Positions 1 through 8,673 of a stretch of DNA of 64,000 bases are shown here, in pieces (position 1 is the first letter of the stretch; every line of letters starts with the position of its first letter). Under the pieces are notes generated by a model. That model was not told the origin of the DNA and did no database searches. It saw nothing but the letters and a program-made list of their open reading frames with translations. Origin of the DNA: Bacteroidia bacterium (GTDB lineage: Bacteria > Bacteroidota > Bacteroidia > SXHM01); NCBI GenBank assembly GCA_022072225.1, contig JAJVIC010000009.1, forward strand, positions 1,106,482-1,170,481, written 5' to 3'. The position numbers were made by a program, and so were the translations under genes.

Positions 1-2143
1 TAACCTGCCAGTTTTCATCATCCATTTGGGCAAAAAGGTCTGTTTTTCCGTCACCGTTAAAGTCCCCCAAGTGAATCGGATTTCCTAAAAGAGTCGGATT
101 ATCCCATGTAAAATCTTCTTCATATAATGATTTTAATGTTATGGAGTTTTCTGTAACATCAAATGTAAATATCTCATCAGTTAAATTCTCTACTCCATCA
201 GACAACCATTGTCCGACTGATAACAATTCAGATTTCCTGTCTCCATCAAAATCAATAACAAAAATTTCATCCGTAAAGCGAAGCCTGTCGTGAAGATGAA
301 AATCTGCTGTTTCTCCATCAATAGTAATAGGAGTGCTTATTGAGGTTATCTCTCTGAAATTGTTTCCTGTTCTTGGAAACGCAATATAAATTTTATTGCC
401 TAAAAACGCTAATAAATCGGTTGCACCATCACCGTCATAATCTCCCGGGTAAAAGCTGTTTGTAAATGGGCTTACATCTGCATCATCGGGCAGTGTCAAA
501 GAAACAGGTGCCGCGAAACTGCCTTCATCGTCTGAATAGTAGATATTAATGACATTTGCAAAAAGTTCAGTCCCTTCATTTCTAATATCAACTAAAAGCA
601 AATCATCTTTTCCATCACCATTATAATCACTTGTTACAAATCCTCTGTTATCAGGGTATCTTAAAGCCCGTATTTCAAATTCAAAATTGTCTAATGCGAA
701 AAAATCTGTTATGCTTGGTTCAAGAATCCCATCATTATTAACATACATTTGAAAGCTTGTATGCTTAAATATTTCCGGTTCTTCACTCGTTCTGATTTTT
801 TGTGCTTTTACTACATCAGCTTTTCCGTCTCCGTTAAAATCTCCAGTAAAAACATCAACATTCTCTCCTGTCTGTAAACCAGATGAACTTTCTTGAACAT
901 CTGTTACATTTTCACCATAATTAAATATAGTTGAGTTTACTTCCGAACCATCACTACCAAACTCCTGAATTTCTTTTAAAAAGCTATAGAGATTAAGTGC
1001 ATAATTAAATTTATAGATTTTATAATCTTGTCCATCAGTTGTTATTTTTATTCTTTTGAGGAGCAGACTACTTTTTACAGACGCTCCCGATATATAACTT
1101 GTGTTTTTATCATCACGTATATCGTAAAAAAACTGTATTTCATTATAGGGCAACAATCCTGCATTAACATTCCCAGTATATTTTATTTTATCTATTACAA
1201 CCTCTCTATCTTCATGTCTGTAAACAAATTCTATATAATTTCCATGTCTGTCAGCTATTTTATTGATAAGCCAATAAAGACAAGTGTAATTATTAGATGT
1301 TGTTTCATTGAAAAAAGATGAATTTTCGGTTCTGCCATACTCAATTCTGTTTCCCTCCTTTGTGAGAACCTCAAAGTAATTAGGTCCCCAATAAGAGATA
1401 CCGACTGCATTTATTTTTGAAAATGTTTCTGTTTCTGTTCTGTATGAGCCGTCTGACAATTTAATCAAACGATTTCCATCCAATGTAAAATCATCATCCC
1501 AAGTACATGCAACAGGAGCTACCTTTTCATTATGATAAAGCGTTTTGGGAACTCTGTTTATCGCAGAAAGTCCCGCAATATTCCAGCCCATACCCAAAAT
1601 TCCATTCCCGCTTTGGCTGTTATAACTAAGTGCAAGCGAAGGAACCATTCCATTAGTTCCAGGTGGCAATGGAATAGGAATACTGTAAATAGCCGCGCCT
1701 GTTGGCGTTACAGAATGAGAGCTGGGTATGTAACCCACGGCTTTAGAAACATCAATTGTATGGTTATCAAAATCTTCTTCTGAAAATAAATTTTCATCAT
1801 AGTTAACGGGTGTTGTTAGTAAGGGGTCAATAAATGCATGAAACCTGCCATTAACAGTATTGCCTTCAGGATTATCAACCGCGAAAAAATTACTTGCCCT
1901 GAAGCCCGGTTTTAACTGAATTTGCTCACTTGCTTTAAAATTAACTATTGCATTCTGCGAAATATTTACTGGTTGGGTTTGTGTTTCCGGTGAGACAATT
2001 TGTTGCGCTTCATAAGTAGAGGGACTGCCACTGCTAATAATTAAATTATTAATTGGAAGATATTGAGTTTGCGCAAATGTTTGTAAGACAAATAACCCTG
2101 TCAGAACAGGCAGCGCACCCCATAAGATTTTTTTAATTCTCAT
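1..2143 (-). CDS. SpvB-domain / FG-GAP repeat secreted protein (RHS/Tc-toxin-like), 3' end outside window
   Basis: The reading frame starts at an ATG at 2143 and stays open to position 1, so at least 714 residues are present and the C-terminus lies outside the window. Residues 1-22 form a signal peptide ending FAQ. About residues 140-185 match the start of SpvB/TcdB-type domains (AAIYSIPIPLPPGT, LSYNSQSGNGILGMGW). From about residue 410 there are five FG-GAP/VCBS calcium-binding motifs (DFNGDGKAD, DYNGDGKDD, DYDGDGATD, DFDGDRKSE, DFNGDGKTD). Family knowledge: this front end precedes RHS repeats in Tc-toxin B subunits and in many Bacteroidota surface proteins; whether RHS repeats follow cannot be seen. 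The gene lies 12 bp behind the SprB-repeat gene, so the two are probably co-transcribed. Function is inferred as a large secreted adhesin or polymorphic toxin carrier. Confidence 0.85.
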   Translation of the reverse strand, partial: MRIKKILWGALPVLTGLFVLQTFAQTQYLPINNLIISSGSPSTYEAQQIVSPETQTQPVNISQNAIVNFKASEQIQLKPGFRASNFFAVDNPEGNTVNGRFHAFIDPLLTTPVNYDENLFSEEDFDNHTIDVSKAVGYIPSSHSVTPTGAAIYSIPIPLPPGTNGMVPSLALSYNSQSGNGILGMGWNIAGLSAINRVPKTLYHNEKVAPVACTWDDDFTLDGNRLIKLSDGSYRTETETFSKINAVGISYWGPNYFEVLTKEGNRIEYGRTENSSFFNETTSNNYTCLYWLINKIADRHGNYIEFVYRHEDREVVIDKIKYTGNVNAGLLPYNEIQFFYDIRDDKNTSYISGASVKSSLLLKRIKITTDGQDYKIYKFNYALNLYSFLKEIQEFGSDGSEVNSTIFNYGENVTDVQESSSGLQTGENVDVFTGDFNGDGKADVVKAQKIRTSEEPEIFKHTSFQMYVNNDGILEPSITDFFALDNFEFEIRALRYPDNRGFVTSDYNGDGKDDLLLVDIRNEGTELFANVINIYYSDDEGSFAAPVSLTLPDDADVSPFTNSFYPGDYDGDGATDLLAFLGNKIYIAFPRTGNNFREITSISTPITIDGETADFHLHDRLRFTDEIFVIDFDGDRKSELLSVGQWLSDGVENLTDEIFTFDVTENSITLKSLYEEDFTWDNPTLLGNPIHLGDFNGDGKTDLFAQMDDENWQV

Positions 2144-2155
2144 AGTTCTTCGCTT

Positions 2156-5100
2156 TTATTTGTTTTGCAATGCTTTCTCCAATTGTTCAATGCGTTGTTT
2201 CAATGCCTCATTTTCCTTATTCATTTGAATCATGTATAAGGTAAGTTCTTCCACCTTTTCCATTGTAAGTGCACTCATCTCACCCAATCTTACTCCGTCT
2301 TCTTTTACAGTGTTTGCATCAGGTATGCCCGGTAAGTGCTTATTCGTATTAATATATTTCTCCAAGTCAAAAAGTGATCGAAGTTTGTAATCCTTATTGA
2401 AAACATAATCAGGCCAACTGTCAAATAACCTTACATCAACATCTTCAGCAATGATGTAACCTCTCACAGCCAAACGGTAATCATCAGGTATATTATTTAC
2501 ATCGTTTCCAGTATTGATACCAACTCTGCCATCAGTAGTTATGGTCACCCATTCCTGGTTATTTGTTCTAATTCTGAATGGCATTTCATTAGTAGTTCCA
2601 ATGAAATTATCGTCATCCCAACTCACAAAATTTCCAGTTACTCTCCAGAATGAATTTGTCGCACTTAAAAAATCAATAATACATTCATCTTCTGGTGTAA
2701 GCCCAACAACAGAACCATCAACTCCTAAAGATAGTAGCATCGGACAAGTTAATTGCAATTCAAGTGCTTCAGGTGTAACAAGGTTTATCAAAGATAAATT
2801 CCCTCCGATTTTAACATCCCCGTTTACCTCCAATTTAGATTGAGGAGATGTTGTTCCTATTCCAATATTTCCACTGCTCTTAATAATTAAGTTAGTTGTA
2901 TTGTTAGTTTTGAAACCAAGATCAGTATTCGAATTTGTCCCTATCCACTTATTACTTCCTGTAGGTCGCATTAGAATGGACGTTTCTCCAAAATGTATAA
3001 TGCTGTCACCATAAGCAGGCAGGTATTTACCTGCATGTAATTTATGATTAATAACTGTACTACCATCAACCAATACTCTAAGTGCTTCCTCATTGTTGGT
3101 TTTTATAACAAGGTCAGTGCTATCCCTTGTTCCCAGCCATTTTCCTGCGCCATTATTTCCTGCAAAGCCCCATCCATTTGTTGGCTTAGGTTTTTCGAGT
3201 GTAAAGTTGGTAAACCCAACACATCCCAATTCATCCGCAACAACAAGCCCGTGCAATGTTTCAGCATTGGTAATGTTTGCGGTTTGAGAAGAAGAAATAG
3301 CCGGAGGCAATTCATTCAAGTTAAAATCCTTGTTCTCGCTCATAAACAAGCTGGCTCCTTTTAAAGTCATTCCCGCCATCTCCTGCGGTATTTCAAACCA
3401 GTGATACTCTATGTTTCCATATCCACCCATTACCGATGCACTTAATTGAGCATCATGGCAAGTATCACAACTAAAATAATAGCCATTCTCGTATTCTGTT
3501 CCTCCCACACTCACTCTTGGCGGCTCTGCCTGTCTAAGTTCTATGCCATTTCCATTCCCGCATTGGCTCATATCATTTACCCACACGTCATACCATCCGG
3601 CAGAAAGACTATCTATTTCAATGAGCGTATCATTTGTGTTTATATTGTAATAATAGCCTTGCATTGATGGACTAACCATTGTGCCGTTGAAATTCATATC
3701 TCTGTTTCGGTCATCTTTCATACTCACATTTACATTGTAAGGCGGCAATCCACCAGAAACGTGAATAATGATTCTGCCGTCAGAAATAGTGCATGCAGTG
3801 TGCGCTTGCCCATATTGTTCCACTGCTTCAATTTGCACATTCACCGATGGGGGAGGAAGCACATTGACACTTGCTTGTGCTGTTACACTATTTGCATCTG
3901 TTACCGTTACATAATATGTTCCTTGTTGCCATACGCTAATGTTTTGCCAGTTGTCAGGAAGGTTGCCATTTGGTCCGCTCCACTGAAAAGTATAAGGAGG
4001 TGTTCCACCCATTACCATGGCATTGATGTTTCCGCTTATTGGTCCGCCATTACAGCCACCCTGAACATTCGCACTCAGTTGAACATTCAGTTCATTGGAT
4101 GGTGCAAGCATTACCACATCGGTAGTAACACTGTCACCATTCATATCCGTAAGTTTTACATGGCCGGATCCTGCATTTAAGTTGTAAAAGGTTTGTCCGT
4201 TCATCCATGCCGGTATAACAGAATTATTCAGGAAAAAAGTATAAGGAGGTACACCGCCCGTCACGGTAACGCTTGCCCAACCATCCGCACAACCTGCACA
4301 GCTAACATTATAACCGCCTGGGAATTCCGATTTTGTAACTGACAGCATCAGCGGTGTTTCAATCACTTCTGAAGCGCCCGTGTAAACAATGTTATATCCT
4401 TGTGTTATAGTTGCACCCATCATATCCGTTACCGTTACAGAATAATAACCGGTGTCAACATTGCTGATGTTTTGAGTAATAGCTCCATTACTCCAGTTAT
4501 AAGTGTAAGGCCCTGTTCCGCCACTGACCATTAATGTGATTGAACCGTCTGAACAACTCACGCAACTCACATTTCCAGTTCCGGGATAGGTTAAAGGATA
4601 CCCCATCACCATCAAGGGCATCGGTGGTGGAGGTTGATTATACATCAGGTTAAAACTTTGATTTGCTGTCGCACCCATCATATCGGTTACTGTTACCGAA
4701 TAAATTCCCGTGCCGATATTGCTGATGTTTTGTGTTATGGAATCATTACTCCAATCAAACGAATATGGTGGCATTCCACCCGAAACAGTAAGATTAATCC
4801 AGCCATCCGTACATGCAGGACAGGTAACATTTCCCATCGCATACATTGAAATATTTCCCGTAATTATCAATCCCATCGGTGGCGGTGGAGCAGTGTAAAA
4901 CATAATGTTAAAACCTTGCGTGTAAGTAGCTCCCATCATATCCGTAACGGTTACTGAATAGTAACCTGTGTCTAATCCGCTGATGTTTTGAGTTATTGAA
5001 TCATTGCTCCAGTCAAAACTGTAAGGCGGCATTCCACCGTTAATCATCAGTGAAATAGAACCATCCGCACAAGTCGCACAACTCACATTTCCGGTTCCAG

Positions 5101-6886
5101 GGAATGACGATGGATAACCCATCACCATCAGAGGCATCGGTGGTGGTGGTGGTGGCATCACTCCGGTGGCTATACACATACCCATTGAAACAGCCAAGGG
5201 CATGTTGAGCGTATCTGTAAATCCGCTCGCTCCCATAAAACAAATATTATAGGCGGGAAGCGAACCGCTGAAACGTAAGGTGGTAAGATGATAATTTCCC
5301 GTTGGAATAAAATTCCCGTTGCGGTTTGCTGTTACTATCATACTCATTGCTGCCGTTGGTCCTCCCGCGTTTACCGTGTAACCGTTGGTTGCTGCAATGC
5401 CTCCGAATGCTTCCTGTAATACACCTGACATCAGTGTAAAACCAAAATTACCAATGGCAGTATTCATATTGTTCACCCATACTTCAACCGTTTTTCCCGC
5501 TGTATCAACATTCATAAAACTCAGGAAAATTGTGGCTGTCGGAGGTGGTGGAGGTGGCATTGAATACATCAGGTTAAAACTTTGATTCGTTGTTGCTCCC
5601 GTCATATCCGTTACCGTTACGGAATAATAACCGGTGTCTATGGCAGTAAGATTTTGTGTAGTTGCTCCGTTGCTCCATACAAAACTGTAAGGCGGCATTC
5701 CACCTGTTACAGTAAGGTTTATATAACCGTCAAAACAAGTAGCGCAAGTAACATTTCCCATCGCATACATCGAAACCGTTCCCGTTACCATCAATGGCAT
5801 GGGTGGTGGCGGTGGTGGCATATTTACCATATAGTTGGCATTCACCACGCAACCGTTTGCATCTGTTACAGTTACCATAAATGAGGTTACTGCATGAGGT
5901 ATGTTCAGCAACGAATCATCGCTTGCATCCGGCAACGTTCCGTTATTCCATAAATAAGTATAGGGTCCTTCGCCTCCGCTCACACTAACGAATAATCTTC
6001 CGTCATCACAACTATCGCAACTGAAAATCTGATTATTCTGATAATAAATCGGGCTGATGTTTGCATACAAAGGCGGAGGTAGCGGCAGCGCAGTGTAACT
6101 CGCTGTTACACTATCAAGGTTGGCATCTTTTACGTTCACATGTAAAACCCCACCAGATGGTGGAAGGTTTATCATGCTCGTGGTAAAAGGTATTACCCCA
6201 TTCGGTTCCATCACCCATTCATATTGGTAAGGCGGTGTTCCTCCGCTCACCATCGCATTCAGCATATTCATCCCGGGCAAAATACATGCACTGGCGGGTC
6301 CCATTAATTCAACACCAAGCGGCTGTCCCGGCTGTAACATCGTAATACTTGCAGTTATGCTGTCGCCAAGGCTGTCGGTTGCCAATACCGTATAAACTCC
6401 TGCGCTCAATCCCGCACGGTCTTTCTGCACAATGCCGTCATTCCACAGAAAGTGATAAGGCGACAAACCGCCTGTTACAGTAACAGTAATAAAACCATTA
6501 TTGCCTCCGTAGGTGCTTATATTATAACCACCTGCATATTGCGATTTTTCATAAAAAATCACCAACGGCAAAATTGCCGCAGGTTGTATTAATGTTACCG
6601 TTGCAGTTGCAGTGCTGTCCAAACTATCCGTTACCAAAACAGAATAAGTCCCTGCCGGAAGGTTACTTCTGTCTTCTGTTGTAACACTGTCATTCCATAA
6701 AAATGTAACGGGTCCAATGGCATTGCTTACTGTCGCATTTATGCTTCCATCATTTGCACCATGCACCGAAATGTTATATCCATTCGGATATTGATATGCA
6801 GTTAACGAAACAGAAAGACTTTGCGCTTGTGATTGAGAAAAAAAGAATGCAACAAGCAACATGAAAAGCAGAATGAACTTCTTCAT
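2156..6886 (-). CDS. giant secreted SprB-repeat protein with tail-fibre-like C-terminus
   Basis: The ATG at 6886 is chosen because it is followed directly by a signal peptide (MKKFILLFMLL...SQAQS); an upstream in-frame start would bury it. The product is 1,576 residues. It carries about twelve SprB/PKD-like units with the pattern GG-x-PPY-x-F-x-W-x-N and G-x-YSVTVTD, separated by proline runs (PPPPPP). Many units have a CxxC pair (CATC, CPAC, CVSC, CAGC, CDSC, CDTC). One non-SprB domain of about 130 residues, beginning TATIFLSFMNVDTAG, resembles a cohesin-type beta sandwich. The C-terminal 350 residues contain GNIGIGTTSPQSKLEVNGDV-type tail-fibre motifs and end in a coiled coil (KENEALKQRIEQLEKALQ). 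No T9SS tail is visible. Likely a cell-surface or secreted structural protein; partner and ligand are unknown. It lies just upstream of the SpvB-type gene. Confidence 0.88.
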   Translation of the reverse strand: MKKFILLFMLLVAFFFSQSQAQSLSVSLTAYQYPNGYNISVHGANDGSINATVSNAIGPVTFLWNDSVTTEDRSNLPAGTYSVLVTDSLDSTATATVTLIQPAAILPLVIFYEKSQYAGGYNISTYGGNNGFITVTVTGGLSPYHFLWNDGIVQKDRAGLSAGVYTVLATDSLGDSITASITMLQPGQPLGVELMGPASACILPGMNMLNAMVSGGTPPYQYEWVMEPNGVIPFTTSMINLPPSGGVLHVNVKDANLDSVTASYTALPLPPPLYANISPIYYQNNQIFSCDSCDDGRLFVSVSGGEGPYTYLWNNGTLPDASDDSLLNIPHAVTSFMVTVTDANGCVVNANYMVNMPPPPPPMPLMVTGTVSMYAMGNVTCATCFDGYINLTVTGGMPPYSFVWSNGATTQNLTAIDTGYYSVTVTDMTGATTNQSFNLMYSMPPPPPPTATIFLSFMNVDTAGKTVEVWVNNMNTAIGNFGFTLMSGVLQEAFGGIAATNGYTVNAGGPTAAMSMIVTANRNGNFIPTGNYHLTTLRFSGSLPAYNICFMGASGFTDTLNMPLAVSMGMCIATGVMPPPPPPMPLMVMGYPSSFPGTGNVSCATCADGSISLMINGGMPPYSFDWSNDSITQNISGLDTGYYSVTVTDMMGATYTQGFNIMFYTAPPPPMGLIITGNISMYAMGNVTCPACTDGWINLTVSGGMPPYSFDWSNDSITQNISNIGTGIYSVTVTDMMGATANQSFNLMYNQPPPPMPLMVMGYPLTYPGTGNVSCVSCSDGSITLMVSGGTGPYTYNWSNGAITQNISNVDTGYYSVTVTDMMGATITQGYNIVYTGASEVIETPLMLSVTKSEFPGGYNVSCAGCADGWASVTVTGGVPPYTFFLNNSVIPAWMNGQTFYNLNAGSGHVKLTDMNGDSVTTDVVMLAPSNELNVQLSANVQGGCNGGPISGNINAMVMGGTPPYTFQWSGPNGNLPDNWQNISVWQQGTYYVTVTDANSVTAQASVNVLPPPSVNVQIEAVEQYGQAHTACTISDGRIIIHVSGGLPPYNVNVSMKDDRNRDMNFNGTMVSPSMQGYYYNINTNDTLIEIDSLSAGWYDVWVNDMSQCGNGNGIELRQAEPPRVSVGGTEYENGYYFSCDTCHDAQLSASVMGGYGNIEYHWFEIPQEMAGMTLKGASLFMSENKDFNLNELPPAISSSQTANITNAETLHGLVVADELGCVGFTNFTLEKPKPTNGWGFAGNNGAGKWLGTRDSTDLVIKTNNEEALRVLVDGSTVINHKLHAGKYLPAYGDSIIHFGETSILMRPTGSNKWIGTNSNTDLGFKTNNTTNLIIKSSGNIGIGTTSPQSKLEVNGDVKIGGNLSLINLVTPEALELQLTCPMLLSLGVDGSVVGLTPEDECIIDFLSATNSFWRVTGNFVSWDDDNFIGTTNEMPFRIRTNNQEWVTITTDGRVGINTGNDVNNIPDDYRLAVRGYIIAEDVDVRLFDSWPDYVFNKDYKLRSLFDLEKYINTNKHLPGIPDANTVKEDGVRLGEMSALTMEKVEELTLYMIQMNKENEALKQRIEQLEKALQNK
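4390..5760 (-). repeat. DNA-level repeats inside the SprB-repeat gene
   Basis: Units encoding the SprB-like domains are nearly identical over stretches of DNA. For example, the segment encoding YSVTVTDMMGAT recurs around 4,420, 4,680 and 4,940, with a variant near 5,600, and the NVSCATC/NVTCPAC segments recur likewise. Such repeats allow unit gain or loss by recombination and can collapse in short-read assembly. Confidence 0.7.
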
Positions 6887-7366
6887 TGGTTTTGGTTTTA
6901 TTAAGTTATATATCGAAACGAAAAGAAATCGCAAAAAAGTCGGGCACTTCACATCAGTCCTCAAGCCCTAATCACCAATAAACACAATACTCCTACTCCT
7001 TCAAATTGACATTTTCTGGCTGAATTAAACCTTGTGTGGGCGTACAAGACAAAGGAGGTGTCGTCAGAATGTCAAAAATCAAACGATACTGCAATTCTAA
7101 TCAGTGAAGTATCAAAATCAAATTTTTTTGCGTTATATTTTTGTGAGGAAGATATAAGTAATTGATTTTTAGAAAAATAAAAATTTGTTACAAAACTATT
7201 TCTACATTTAACAAATTGTTTGATTTTGAAAAAGTACAATTTCTTTTAAAACATTAAATTTCTTATGAAATTTTTATAGCAAAAATTTATTTGTTAAAAT
7301 CATAAGTATATTTTTTTTTAAAAGAACTATAAGTGATTATATTTTTGACAAAAAATAATTATAACT
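6887..7366. other. AT-rich intergenic region between divergent genes
   Basis: This 480-bp gap separates the minus-strand SprB-repeat gene from the plus-strand ECF operon, so it should hold both promoters. It is strikingly AT-rich from about 7,110 on, with long T and A runs. No ORF or convincing hairpin was seen. A match to the Bacteroidota -7 element is listed separately. Confidence 0.6.
7340..7347 (+). promoter_or_regulatory. candidate -7 element TATTTTTG for the ECF operon
   Basis: TATTTTTG fits the Bacteroidota -7 consensus TAnnTTTG and ends 19 nt before the first ATG of the operon. No TTG box lies 19 nt upstream, and the region is AT-rich enough for chance matches, so this is weak. Confidence 0.3.
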
Positions 7367-7960
7367 ATGAAAAACTCTAATCTCAACATCTTTTCTTTAT
7401 GGATAATCATTGCAATGGTATTTCTTAATATATCCTTAGCCACGATTGTTCAATTATTAAAAGTCCCAATTTATCTAGATGCTGTCGGGACAATATGCGC
7501 AGTGCTTCTTATTGGATGGAGAGGAGGTGCAATAGTTGGAATACTCAGCTTTACTTTCATGACAATTTCAGGCTTTGGTCCCTATCATATCTATTTTTCA
7601 GGCACTCAAGTTGCCATCGCATCATTTATTTATGTGATGGCTTATAATAAATTATTTAAGTCTGTATTAACGGTATTGCTAACTGGCGTTTTGCTTGGCT
7701 TGATAGCAGCTATTGTTTCTGCGCCCGTAATAGTCTTTTTGTTTGGTGGCGTTGAAGGCAATGGAGCTGGATTAATAACAGCATTCTTGATAAAAACAGG
7801 TCATACAATTATTCAATCTGTTTTACTCAAAGGATTAAGTATTGAACCTTTTGATAAGACTATACAATGTTTGATAGCATATTATTTAATAAAAAGTCAA
7901 TCAGTTACCAGGCTTAAACAAATTGGAAGCACTTTGATTGAGAAAAACTTTCTATCTTAA
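7367..7960 (+). CDS. ECF transporter S component (substrate-binding membrane protein)
   Basis: The product has 197 residues and is almost entirely hydrophobic, with about five or six membrane segments, the size and shape of an energy-coupling-factor S component. The segment VPIYLDAVGTI followed by LLIGWRGGAIVGIL resembles the 'YLD-x-(I/V)GT ... G-x-x-G-A-x-V-G' pattern of RibU-like and related S components. S components bind a vitamin, nucleobase or similar small molecule and hand it to an EcfT/EcfA motor. The next two genes supply exactly that motor, which supports the call. The stop codon TAA shares its last base with the ATG of the T-component gene, so translation is coupled. The substrate cannot be read from the sequence. 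Confidence 0.8.
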   Translation: MKNSNLNIFSLWIIIAMVFLNISLATIVQLLKVPIYLDAVGTICAVLLIGWRGGAIVGILSFTFMTISGFGPYHIYFSGTQVAIASFIYVMAYNKLFKSVLTVLLTGVLLGLIAAIVSAPVIVFLFGGVEGNGAGLITAFLIKTGHTIIQSVLLKGLSIEPFDKTIQCLIAYYLIKSQSVTRLKQIGSTLIEKNFLS

Positions 7961-8673
7961 TGAAATCTTCTTGGTTTAATATTCATCCATATAGCAGGCT
8001 CTTCATATTATTTCTCACCATAGTAGGGGCTTTTCTTGCTGATACCCTTTTAAAAACTTTTACAGGTTATTTTATAGTCTGTATGTATTTAATATTTAAT
8101 GGTGACTTTAAGTTACATTTTAAGATGGTATTGATTTCAGGGTTACCATTTTTCTTGATGCTAACTCTGGTGTATTTTATTATTTTAAAAAATAATCCTG
8201 TAGGTAAATTTGAAACAGGTCTTCAGTATTCACTTTTCGTGTTTTTTAGAATATATACTATTACAGCTATATTTCAATTGATTTTTAACGTGTCAACTAA
8301 AAGTCTCATGGTAATTCTAAAAAAATGGAATATTCGTGGCAGTGTATTGATCTTATTTATTGGCATTTATTCTGTTTGGAAAGATTTTAAAATTAGAGCA
8401 AACAGAATAATTGAAGCCCGGCTTTCTAAAGGTTATTTTGTTAATAGATCTTTTATTGAAAGAATTAAACATATTCCTTACCTAATAATTCCAATATTCT
8501 CTGGTACATTGTCAATGGCATTTGATAGGTCAAAAAACTGGACACAATTGGATTTAGTAGAAGAATTAAACTTTTTAGTTGAAGAAAGTGCAATAGATAT
8601 TCAATTTAATTTTATTCAAACGTGGATTTTTCCTATACCTTTTATTGCTTGGATTATATTTAATATTCTATGA
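7960..8673 (+). CDS. ECF transporter T component (EcfT/CbiQ family)
   Basis: This 237-residue membrane protein follows the S component with a one-base overlap. Four or five hydrophobic segments lie in the first half and one at the extreme C-terminus. Between them is a cytoplasmic, charged region containing IEARLSKGYF, which corresponds to the conserved Ala-Arg-Gly coupling motif of EcfT proteins, and SMAFDRSKNW, similar to the second coupling helix. EcfT links the S component to the ATPases in the membrane. The motif is less perfect than in typical EcfT (A-R-L-S-K-G rather than A-R-G), so the family call rests on topology and context as well. Its stop overlaps the ATPase start by 4 nt (ATGA). 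Confidence 0.75.
   Translation: MKSSWFNIHPYSRLFILFLTIVGAFLADTLLKTFTGYFIVCMYLIFNGDFKLHFKMVLISGLPFFLMLTLVYFIILKNNPVGKFETGLQYSLFVFFRIYTITAIFQLIFNVSTKSLMVILKKWNIRGSVLILFIGIYSVWKDFKIRANRIIEARLSKGYFVNRSFIERIKHIPYLIIPIFSGTLSMAFDRSKNWTQLDLVEELNFLVEESAIDIQFNFIQTWIFPIPFIAWIIFNIL

Noticed and set aside
3761-4180. 139-residue plus-strand ORF inside the SprB-repeat gene
   Set aside because: Lies entirely within a long, clearly coding minus-strand gene with strong repeat structure.
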